From Candidatus Latescibacterota bacterium (lineage in GTDB: Bacteria > Latescibacterota > UBA2968 > UBA8231), in the NCBI GenBank assembly GCA_021295675.1, contig JAGWBY010000025.1, forward strand, positions 1 through 32,695: a DNA stretch of 32,695 bases, written 5' to 3'. Made by a program: the position numbers and the translations under genes. Shown here piece by piece: positions 1 through 7,050 of this stretch. Below the pieces are notes generated by a model. The model did no database searches, was not told the DNA's origin, and saw only the letters and a program-made list of their open reading frames with translations. Numbering within the stretch: position 1 is the first letter of the stretch; each line of letters starts with the position of its first letter.

Positions 1-120
1 TGGGATGGCCGCGACAGCCAAGGCCAAGTCGCCTCGCCGGGCATCTATCTCTATCGGCTCGCCATCGACTTGGACAACGTCTCTACTGAGCGTTCAGGAA
101 CCCTATCGCTGGTATATTGA
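1..120 (+). CDS. C-terminal end of a secreted protein with FlgD/gliding-motility-type C-terminal domain (5' truncated by window)
   Basis: The frame is open from base 1 and stops at TGA 118-120, giving the last 39 residues of a protein that starts before the window. They begin WDGRDSQGQVASPGIYLYRL and end in LSLVY. The WDGRxxxGQ-V-PGIYL pattern is the last strands of the FlgD-Ig-like / type 9-sorting-like domain, in which a W-(D/N)-G-(R/K) turn precedes the final hairpin. The same ending is seen in the two large secreted proteins at 14359-17668 and 17703-20183 (WDGRN...PPGIYL, ending HVAY; WDGRDD...PPGLYL, ending SVAY), so it belongs to one locally repeated C-terminal family. Its likely role is targeting or anchoring the parent protein at the cell surface; the N-terminal function cannot be seen. 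Confidence 0.85.
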   Translation, partial: WDGRDSQGQVASPGIYLYRLAIDLDNVSTERSGTLSLVY

Positions 121-127
121 CCAGAAC

Positions 128-169
128 GCGCGACTTTGCCCATTCCTTCAGAGTCGGGCAAAGTCGCGC
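128..169 (+). terminator. 14-bp perfect hairpin, probable terminator
   Basis: The arms GCGCGACTTTGCCC (128-141) and GGGCAAAGTCGCGC (156-169) are exact inverted complements around a 14-nt loop. The structure starts 8 nt after the stop of the truncated FlgD-CTD gene and lies 44 nt before the next ATG. The 3' flank is CATAAAACG and has no U-tract, so it may work as a weak or Rho-assisted terminator, or as an mRNA-end stabiliser, rather than a classic intrinsic terminator. Confidence 0.6.
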
Positions 170-213
170 CATAAAACGCTTGCGTAATTTTCCCTCCTCA
201 CCATCCTAACGCC

Positions 214-2304
214 ATGGCGCGCAGCACTCGCTTTTTTATCTGCGCGCTCCTACTAGTCGCCCTCGCACTGCGGCTGGGCTATTTGTGGGAACACCGCGCT
301 AGTCCCTTCTTCGACGCGCCCGTAGTTGATGCCCAGACTTTTCTCAATCAAGCCCTTGCCAGTGGCCCATTCTGGGGAGGAGACGAACCGTACTGGCAAT
401 CGCCCCTCTACGTCTACCTACTGACGTTCGTTTGCTGGCTCCTGCCAGCCTCGTACTTCGTCGGCATCCGGCTCGTACATGTGGGCTTCGGCGTCCTTTC
501 CTGCCTCTTGGTGCATGCATTGGCCCGGCACGCCTTTGGCGAGCAGGTCGGCCGCATCGCCGGCATCATGGCAGCCTTGTGTGGCTCCTTGCTCTACTTT
601 GAAGGCGAGCTATTGGCCGTGCCAGTGGAAGTCTTCCTCAATCTCCTACTCCTATATAGCCTGTTGATCGCGTGGAGAAGCAATCATGGGCGCTATTGGG
701 TGCTAACCGGCCTCATCGCGGGCCTTGCGGCCCTCACTCGCCCCAATATCTTGCTCTTTATCGCGGCCTTTTGCGCCTGGGTACTATGGCACCGGCGCAC
801 ATCTGCCTATCGTTCCCTGTTCTCTTTTATCGTTCCCATAGCTTTGATTATCCTGCCCGTTACCTATCGCAACTGGACTATTGAGTCGGATCTCGTCTTT
901 ATCTCCTCCAATGCCGGCGTCAATTTCTACATTGGCAACAACGCCGACTACGAGCGCACGGTCTCGCTGCGTCCGGGTATGCAGTGGGAGACCATGATCG
1001 CCGAGGCGGAAAACTCTGGACATAAGACCGCAGCCGCTCAATCGACCTTTTTCTTGGGCAAAGCCCTCAATTACATAACCACTCAGCCCCTTGATTATCT
1101 CGCTCTGCTTGGCAAAAAGATATTCCACTTTTGGAGCGGCCCAGAGATCAAGCGCAATCAAGACATATACTACGCCCGCCAACACTCGCAGATTTTGAGT
1201 CTCTTGCTCTGGGATTGGTACGTGTCGATCCCCTTCGGCCTGATCGGCCCGCTGAGCTTGCTCGGCTTGGGGCTGAGCATGAGGGGGAAGTGGACACCGC
1301 CGATTGCCTTGCTGCGGCTCTACGCTCTCGCATACACGGCCTCGGTCATACTTTTCTTTCCTGTAGCCCGCTACCGCATGCCAGTCGTGCCGGTATTGAT
1401 CGCTTTTGCTGCTTTTGCCACTTTTCAGTTCTATCTAGGTGTGCGCCGCAGAGCCTATATACGCACTACAGTACTTGCCTTGCCTCTGGGGGGTCTATTA
1501 GTCTTGTGCAATCTCGCCGAGGCCGCGCCGACTGAAGAAGACGCTCAGCTCTATTTTGACCTTGGCGAGGTGCATCTGCGCAAGCAAGACTACGCCTTGT
1601 CTGCGCGTTACTCGCGCCGGGCACTGGAATTGGACCCAGAGTATAATTACGCCCGCCACAATCTAGCCGTGGCGTACTTTCACCAAGAGCACCATGAGGA
1701 AAGCGAACGCGAGGCCCTCCAGACTCTAGCGGAAAATCCCCGGCGCACCGACACTCGAGTTCTCCTAGGCCGGATTTACCTAGCGACCAATAAACCACAG
1801 CAAGCCGCAGCACATTTGCGCCACGTCCTCGAACGAAATCCAGAGTCCGGCATGGCCCACTACTACTACGGTCGCCTACTCTACCGCCAAGGGCACTATG
1901 CCGAGGCTGCAACCCACTTGCAACAGGCGCTTTCCTGGCAGCCCCAAGACTTCTGGCTGCACTACGAACTGGGGAGAGCCTTGCAGCAAGCCGGGCAAGC
2001 CGAGGCCGCACTGAGTCAGTACCACCAAGCCCTATCTCTCGCAAGACGGCCCGAGGCCTTAAACGCCATCGGTGCCCTACACCTGCTCGCTGGACGCACC
2101 CAAGCGGCGCGAATGCATTTTCTCCAAGCCCTAGATCTGGCTCCAGACAACCCAGAAGTCCACGTCAACCTCGCGCTTATCGAACTCGAAAATGGAAATC
2201 ACGCCGCGGCCATTGACCGGCTGCGGCAAGTGCTGGCGAGAGGTCCCTTCCCCCACGCGCAGCGCCTGCTCGACGAAGCCTATCGCCGCCTCGAATCGCC
2301 ATAG
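214..2304 (+). CDS. Membrane GT-C glycosyltransferase (GT39/PMT-like) with C-terminal TPR domain
   Basis: This is a 696-aa protein in two halves. Residues 5 to about 435 are multi-spanning, with hydrophobic segments at about 7-24, 65-105, 114-150 and several more to about 435. The first external loop holds Asp34 and Asp39, placed like the acidic catalytic residue of polyprenyl-phosphate-dependent GT-C enzymes, and an EGE cluster sits at 130-132. From about 442 to 690 there are roughly seven TPR units, such as the one around ALELDPEYNYARHNLAVAY. A lipid-linked sugar is the expected donor; the acceptor is unknown. GT-C plus C-terminal TPR is the layout of eukaryotic TMTC protein O-mannosyltransferases, where TPRs sit with the acceptor side; I infer a similar periplasmic arrangement. 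No clear Shine-Dalgarno precedes ATG 214. It is the first gene of a compact operon with TPR lipoproteins. It could instead be a lipid or polysaccharide glycosyltransferase. Confidence 0.8.
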   Translation: MARSTRFFICALLLVALALRLGYLWEHRASPFFDAPVVDAQTFLNQALASGPFWGGDEPYWQSPLYVYLLTFVCWLLPASYFVGIRLVHVGFGVLSCLLVHALARHAFGEQVGRIAGIMAALCGSLLYFEGELLAVPVEVFLNLLLLYSLLIAWRSNHGRYWVLTGLIAGLAALTRPNILLFIAAFCAWVLWHRRTSAYRSLFSFIVPIALIILPVTYRNWTIESDLVFISSNAGVNFYIGNNADYERTVSLRPGMQWETMIAEAENSGHKTAAAQSTFFLGKALNYITTQPLDYLALLGKKIFHFWSGPEIKRNQDIYYARQHSQILSLLLWDWYVSIPFGLIGPLSLLGLGLSMRGKWTPPIALLRLYALAYTASVILFFPVARYRMPVVPVLIAFAAFATFQFYLGVRRRAYIRTTVLALPLGGLLVLCNLAEAAPTEEDAQLYFDLGEVHLRKQDYALSARYSRRALELDPEYNYARHNLAVAYFHQEHHEESEREALQTLAENPRRTDTRVLLGRIYLATNKPQQAAAHLRHVLERNPESGMAHYYYGRLLYRQGHYAEAATHLQQALSWQPQDFWLHYELGRALQQAGQAEAALSQYHQALSLARRPEALNAIGALHLLAGRTQAARMHFLQALDLAPDNPEVHVNLALIELENGNHAAAIDRLRQVLARGPFPHAQRLLDEAYRRLESP

Positions 2305-2312
2305 GAGGTTCC

Positions 2313-2489
2313 TTGTCTAGCTACCTCCAAGCTCTTTTGCTTCTTGCTTGCGCGGCTCCCGTCTTCAGTGCTGAGTCACTCTTTATTGAAATTACTTGGC
2401 CAAGTGGCGAGCGGCAGGTTTTCCGCGCCGTACTGGCCGACCACCACCACGTCATTTATCGAGGCGTCAATCGCCTCATATCGGAGTAG
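2313..2489 (+). CDS. 58-aa exported microprotein resembling an orphan UnbV/ASPIC tail (TTG start)
   Basis: A TTG at 2313 follows an excellent Shine-Dalgarno (AGGAGG, 2303-2308) placed just after the upstream stop codon. The frame runs 58 codons to TAG at 2487-2489. Residues 1-20 form a typical signal peptide (basic-free start, L-rich core, VFSA-ES cleavage site). Residues 23-51 read as IEITWPSGERQVFRAVLAD and following, which parallels the UnbV/ASPIC end of the propeller gene three genes downstream (LEVRWPSGRVERFGPFAANQ). The next gene uses the GGAG at 2483-2486 inside this gene's last codons as its ribosome site, suggesting coupling. It is either a real small periplasmic protein or the scar of a deleted CRTAC gene that kept signal peptide and tail. 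An ATG-only search misses it. Confidence 0.65.
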   Translation: MSSYLQALLLLACAAPVFSAESLFIEITWPSGERQVFRAVLADHHHVIYRGVNRLISE

Positions 2490-2493
2490 AACC

Positions 2494-3828
2494 ATGCGCT
2501 TTGTCCTACTTTTCTTGTTTATATTTGCTGCCTGCGATCGCGAAATACCCGATCCACCGCAAGCGACCTCTCCGCCGACCAGTACGGCGGCTCAGACCTT
2601 TGCCGCTGGCCGAGCTCTCCAAGCCCGCGGCCTCTTCTCCCAAGCCGAGCAAGCCTATCGGCAAGCGCTGCAACAAGCCCCAGACAACCCCCAATACCAT
2701 TACTATCTCGGCGTTGTATTGCACGCCCAGAGTCGTTTTGCCGAGGCGCAGATCCAGTTTGAGAAAGCGCTTGAACTAAAACCCGACTACGCCGGTCCCC
2801 GCATCGCCTTGGGCAAAATGTTCTATGATGTACACGGCAAAGTAAAGGAAGCTCGCCAGCTCCTCGCCGAAGCACTGGAACTAGCCCCCAACGCTGTCGA
2901 AGCGCAGTATATCCTAGGCGTGATCCACCAACGCGAAGGCCAGCTACAAGAGGCCCGCGAAATTTTCGCCGCCATCGCCGCGGCCGACTCTACTCACCTC
3001 CAAGCCCGCCTCCAGCTAGGTCTAGCAGACCTAAAGTTGGGCAACTACCAAGAAGCCGAGCACCAACTGCGCCAAGTCGCGCGCCTCAGCCCTCACGAGC
3101 CGGCCGCGTTCCTCGGAATCGGGCAGGCTCTGTTGCGCATGGGCCGCGCCGCAGAGGGACAACGCGCCCTTGAGCGCGCGCGAGTCTTGGACGAACAAAA
3201 TGCCCGGCTCAAACCCCATCAAGATGCGCTACGCCAGCACCCCACCCAACCCCAAACCCATTCCAACCTCGCCGCCCTCTACAGTCGCTTTGGGCGTCTC
3301 AAACTAGCCGTCGAGCACTATCGCCAGTCCATTCTCATCGACTCGACCTATGGCTTGGGGTACCAAGGGTTGGGCACGCTGCTCCAGCGCCGGGGCAAGG
3401 ACGATTTGGCAGCGCGCTACTACCTCGAAGCATTGAGCCACGACTCTACCTTGGCCGAAAGCCACAACAATCTGGGCTTGATCTTGCACAAGCGGGGGGA
3501 ACTAGAAAAGGCCCTCAAACAATACGAGCAGGCCGTGCGGTTCGCCCCATCTACGGGTTTTTACTACTCCAATCTCGGCAATGTGTACCTCGAAATGGAT
3601 CAACTGGACCAAGCGCAGGCGGCTGTCGAGCGGGCTATCGAAATAGACGCAAAGCTCTATAGTGCCCACATATTGCTCGGTGATATCCATGCCCGCCGGG
3701 GCGAATTCGCACGGGCCATTGCGCTCTGGGAAAACGTTCCATCCGGTGGAGCGACCAATGAGACTCTGCAAGCCAAAATCGCCGAGGCCCGACGGCAGCT
3801 ATCCGCGCAAGAGCACGCGCCGCGATGA
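2494..3828 (+). CDS. TPR-repeat lipoprotein
   Basis: The start at ATG 2494 is chosen over an upstream in-frame ATG at 2344. It follows GGAG (2483-2486), and the product then begins with a lipoprotein signal, MRFVLLFLFIFAACDRE, with Cys13 as the likely lipidated residue (lipobox FAAC is a weak match). The mature part of about 430 residues is almost all TPRs, roughly a dozen 34-residue units with W/L-G-A-Y-A-F-A-P spacing, for example around ALELKPDYAGPRIALGKMF and SILIDSTYGLGYQGLGTLL. Such a solenoid binds peptides or scaffolds a complex; here it would face the periplasm from a membrane anchor. The 3' end overlaps the next TPR gene by 4 bp (ATGA), so both are likely made together. The ligand is not predictable from sequence. 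Confidence 0.85.
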   Translation: MRFVLLFLFIFAACDREIPDPPQATSPPTSTAAQTFAAGRALQARGLFSQAEQAYRQALQQAPDNPQYHYYLGVVLHAQSRFAEAQIQFEKALELKPDYAGPRIALGKMFYDVHGKVKEARQLLAEALELAPNAVEAQYILGVIHQREGQLQEAREIFAAIAAADSTHLQARLQLGLADLKLGNYQEAEHQLRQVARLSPHEPAAFLGIGQALLRMGRAAEGQRALERARVLDEQNARLKPHQDALRQHPTQPQTHSNLAALYSRFGRLKLAVEHYRQSILIDSTYGLGYQGLGTLLQRRGKDDLAARYYLEALSHDSTLAESHNNLGLILHKRGELEKALKQYEQAVRFAPSTGFYYSNLGNVYLEMDQLDQAQAAVERAIEIDAKLYSAHILLGDIHARRGEFARAIALWENVPSGGATNETLQAKIAEARRQLSAQEHAPR

Positions 3829-5327
3829 GCTTTGCTGTCTCGCTCGCCGCGCTATGGGCGATTTTGAGCAGTTGCGGTGTAGGCTCCGACCTAGAAGAAG
3901 AAGGCGACCGCTTGGTGCAGGCCGGACGCGAATTCGCTGAAGAATACCGCTACATCGAAGCACGCCGTGCTTTTGAAAAAGCGTTAGCCATAGACTCGCT
4001 CGACGCCGCAGCGCACTGTGCGTTAGGAGACCTCGACGCTCGGCTCGGGCACGTAGAGCGGGCCGTTCAAGCCTACGAAGCCGCGCTCGCAGCCGACTCT
4101 ACCTATCATCGCGCCCGGCACAACCTAGCGGTAATCAAGGCCGACCGAGGGCACCTCCCGCTGGCTATCGAGTTGCTCGAACACATTCCGACCTACGTCC
4201 CCGCCCTCCGCACCCTACCTCTCTTCTACGCCAAACAAGGGCGCTATGATCTGGCCGAAAAAGGACTGCACACGGCACTAGAAATGGGCGGGGAAGACCT
4301 TGACGTGCGGCAGCAACTCGGTCGGCTCTATTTGCGTCAAGGACGCTATGACGAGGCCCGAGCCGCGCTCGGCCTAGCCCTTGCCCAAGACTCGACCCTA
4401 GCCGAAAACCACCGTCTGCTGGGTTTGCTGCACCTAGCCGAGCGGCGTTACCCAGAGGCGCTGGCGGCTTTCCGCCGCGCGCTTGCGCTCGGTCCACACC
4501 TGATCGAAGCCCACTACAACCTTTCCTCGGCGCTTTTAGGCCTAGGACAGCCAACTCAAGCGCAGGCGGCACTGGCGCGTTTTGAGACCCTCGCCACCCA
4601 TGCTGCTCAAGTCGCGCACCTGCGTCGCCAGCTCGACGCCGACCCCAACCACCGCAAAACTCGCTTGCAGCTAGCCTACCACTATCGACAACTGGGTCAG
4701 GACGACGAAGCCCTCACGCACTATCGGGCCGCACTACTGGCCGACCCGGCAGACTTAGAGGCCCTAATTTCGCTAAGCGGACTTTTGTCGGCGCGCGGAG
4801 AAGACCAAGAAGTGCTCAAACTATGCCGCCGAGGCATCTCTCAGCACCCCGAGGATGTACGCACTAGCAAGCTCCATTTCACCCGTGGCTATGTCTATAT
4901 GCGGCGCAACCAATATCAAGAGGCCCGCACGGCCTTTGAGCACGCACTGGCACTGGATTCTTCCTTAGCTACCGCTTGGAATAATCTCGCTCATGTCCAG
5001 CTAAGTTTGGGATATGAAGTGGCGGCGCAACGGGCGCTTGAATCGGCGATTGCCGCCGATTCAAGCCTAGCCGATGCCCACTACAATCTCGGCAGCCTCT
5101 TCTTGCAAAAGGGACAGCTAGGCCGGGCGCAACGGGCCTATCAGGCAGCCATTACCGCCGACTCAACCTTTGCGCGGACCTATTACGCGCTGGCAACCGT
5201 GTACCAAACCCAAGGTGCGATCTCGGAGGCACGCCGTTGCTACCAAATCTTTATCGACAAGTGGCAAGGCGACCCAGACTTCCTGCGCCAAGCCCGCGAG
5301 CGACTCGCCCAACTGTCGAGTCCCTGA
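3825..5327 (+). CDS. Second TPR-repeat lipoprotein
   Basis: This 500-aa product starts at ATG 3825, sharing ATGA with the previous stop, which is the standard signature of translational coupling. The N-terminus MSFAVSLAALWAILSSCGVG is a lipoprotein signal with lipobox LSSC (Cys17). The rest is a continuous TPR solenoid of about thirteen units (for example ALAIDSLDAAAHCALGDL, AIAADSSLADAHYNLGSLF, AITADSTFARTYYALATVY). Units often carry the sequence DS at the turn between helices, as in the upstream TPR lipoprotein, so the two are likely tandem paralogues. It ends one base before the start of the CRTAC gene. It is presumably a periplasmic adaptor; no enzymatic motif is visible. Confidence 0.85.
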   Translation: MSFAVSLAALWAILSSCGVGSDLEEEGDRLVQAGREFAEEYRYIEARRAFEKALAIDSLDAAAHCALGDLDARLGHVERAVQAYEAALAADSTYHRARHNLAVIKADRGHLPLAIELLEHIPTYVPALRTLPLFYAKQGRYDLAEKGLHTALEMGGEDLDVRQQLGRLYLRQGRYDEARAALGLALAQDSTLAENHRLLGLLHLAERRYPEALAAFRRALALGPHLIEAHYNLSSALLGLGQPTQAQAALARFETLATHAAQVAHLRRQLDADPNHRKTRLQLAYHYRQLGQDDEALTHYRAALLADPADLEALISLSGLLSARGEDQEVLKLCRRGISQHPEDVRTSKLHFTRGYVYMRRNQYQEARTAFEHALALDSSLATAWNNLAHVQLSLGYEVAAQRALESAIAADSSLADAHYNLGSLFLQKGQLGRAQRAYQAAITADSTFARTYYALATVYQTQGAISEARRCYQIFIDKWQGDPDFLRQARERLAQLSSP

Positions 5328-5328
5328 T

Positions 5329-7050
5329 ATGTCCATACGAGCTCTTCTCATCTGCTTTCTCTGTCTGGCCTGCAACTCCACTGAAGAGACCACTCTATCT
5401 GCACCACTGCAACACGCCGCACCCGTAACCTCATCTCTCCACTTTGTTGAAGTAGCGTCTGCCGTCGGCCTAACATGGCAGCACGAAAACGGCCGTAGTC
5501 CTCAGCGCTATTTCCCCGAGACTATGGGCGGCGGGGGTGCCTTCTTCGATTACGACGGCGATGGCGATTTAGATGTTTACGCCGTAAATGGCGCTTTTAT
5601 CGCTGCCGACCCGCAGGACGGAGCCCCTGTCAATAGGCTTTTTCGCAACGATGGCCAGCGTTTTGTCCCAGTCGCGGCCGGGGTCGCCCATGCAGGCGTT
5701 GGCATGGGAGTTGCCGCAGCCGACTACGACCGCGATGGAGACCTCGACCTCTATTTGACCAACTTTGGCTCCAACGCGCTCTTTCGCAACGACGACGGAC
5801 ACTTTGCTGAAATCGGACAGCAGACAGGTGTTGCCGATGCGCGCTGGGGCACGAGCTGTGCCTTTGCCGACTACGACCGCGACGGCGACCTCGACCTCTA
5901 TGTCGCCAACTACGTAGCCTATGATCCGGCCGCAACCCGCACCAACGAAGTACCCTATATGGCCAGCTACGAGAGCTATGGCGACCAAGCCCCTATTGGC
6001 TATCCGCACCCAGATAACTTCCAAGGCCAACCCGACCTGCTCTACCGCAACGATGGCGCGGGGCACCTAGTCGATGTCTCGGCAGAATCAGGCATCGCCG
6101 ATGCGAGCGGCAAGGGGCTAGGGGTAGTTTTTGGCGACTACGACAGAGACGGTTGGCCCGACATCTACGTGGCCAACGATGCAGTGCGCAACTTCCTCTA
6201 CCACAACAACCAAGACGGGACCTTTACCGAAAGGGCAGGATTAGCAGGCGTGGCTTATGGCCAAGACGGACAAATGGAAGCGGGCATGGGGGTAGATTGG
6301 GGCGACTACAACGGCGACGGCGTACTCGATTTGACGGTGACCAACTTCCAAGCCGAACCCAACGCGCTCTATCGAGGCGAAGGCGGCTTCTTCTCGGTTT
6401 CGACCTTTGCTGCCGGGGTGGGCTTGCCGTCTCTGCCCTTTCTCGGGTTTGGCACCCAGTTTTTCGACCCCGACTTCGATGGCGATCTCGATCTGTTTGC
6501 CGCCAACGGCCACGTCCTCGACAACGTCCGCGACATCGACCAATCCACCAGCTATGGACAGCGCAATCTGCTCTTTCGCAATGACGGTGGCCGCTTCGCC
6601 GAGGTTTCCGCGACAGCCGGCCCCGGCTTCGCCCTAGAGCGCGTCAGCCGCGGCAGTGCCACCGGCGACTACGACGGCGACGGCGATCCCGATTTACTAG
6701 TTTTTAATTCGGGACAACCGCCCAGCTTGTTGCGCAACGATCAAGGCGACGCCAATCACTGGATTACCATCCAGCTAGCGGGAGTCAACGGCAACCCAAA
6801 CGGCATCGGTGCCCGACTAACCGCAACTAGCGGCGACTTGGTCCAGACAAGGGAACTGCGCGGCAGCCGCTCATACCTATCGCAGAGCCAACTCCGCATC
6901 TGTTTGGGACTGGGCAAACGGCCGCAACTTGACGCGTTAGAAGTGCGCTGGCCTTCGGGCCGCGTGGAGCGATTCGGCCCCTTTGCAGCCAACCAAGCCA
7001 TCGCGCTCGTCGAAGGCGAGGGCATCAGCGCGGCTTCTGACCCACCCTAA
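5329..7050 (+). CDS. CRTAC1-like FG-GAP/VCBS beta-propeller protein with UnbV/ASPIC C-terminus
   Basis: ATG 5329 is chosen because the export signal MSIRALLICFLCLACNSTEE begins there; an in-frame ATG at 5170 lies inside the upstream gene. The Cys in LAC is a possible lipidation site, but the lipobox is weak. The 573-aa product has seven calcium-binding FG-GAP loops of the form D-x-D-x-D-G-x-x-D: DYDGDGDLDVY, DYDRDGDLDLY (twice), DYDRDGWPDIY, DYNGDGVLDLT, DPDFDGDLDLF and DYDGDGDPDLL, consistent with a seven-bladed propeller. It ends with an ASPIC/UnbV domain, with LRGSRSYLSQSQ and LEVRWPSGRVERF. Relatives are extracellular or periplasmic and usually occur beside TPR proteins, as here; their biochemical role is poorly known. 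Its 3' end overlaps the convergent SGNH gene by 26 bp. Confidence 0.9.
   Translation: MSIRALLICFLCLACNSTEETTLSAPLQHAAPVTSSLHFVEVASAVGLTWQHENGRSPQRYFPETMGGGGAFFDYDGDGDLDVYAVNGAFIAADPQDGAPVNRLFRNDGQRFVPVAAGVAHAGVGMGVAAADYDRDGDLDLYLTNFGSNALFRNDDGHFAEIGQQTGVADARWGTSCAFADYDRDGDLDLYVANYVAYDPAATRTNEVPYMASYESYGDQAPIGYPHPDNFQGQPDLLYRNDGAGHLVDVSAESGIADASGKGLGVVFGDYDRDGWPDIYVANDAVRNFLYHNNQDGTFTERAGLAGVAYGQDGQMEAGMGVDWGDYNGDGVLDLTVTNFQAEPNALYRGEGGFFSVSTFAAGVGLPSLPFLGFGTQFFDPDFDGDLDLFAANGHVLDNVRDIDQSTSYGQRNLLFRNDGGRFAEVSATAGPGFALERVSRGSATGDYDGDGDPDLLVFNSGQPPSLLRNDQGDANHWITIQLAGVNGNPNGIGARLTATSGDLVQTRELRGSRSYLSQSQLRICLGLGKRPQLDALEVRWPSGRVERFGPFAANQAIALVEGEGISAASDPP

Noticed and set aside
5..187. 60-aa ORF on + at the window start
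   Set aside because: It is out of frame with the clear FlgD-type ending that reads from base 1 to 120, and it continues through the hairpin; no ribosome site.
784..2044. Long minus-strand ORFs (784-1185, 1466-2044) under the GT-C/TPR gene
   Set aside because: They are antisense shadows of a well-supported gene, Arg-rich and without motifs or ribosome sites.
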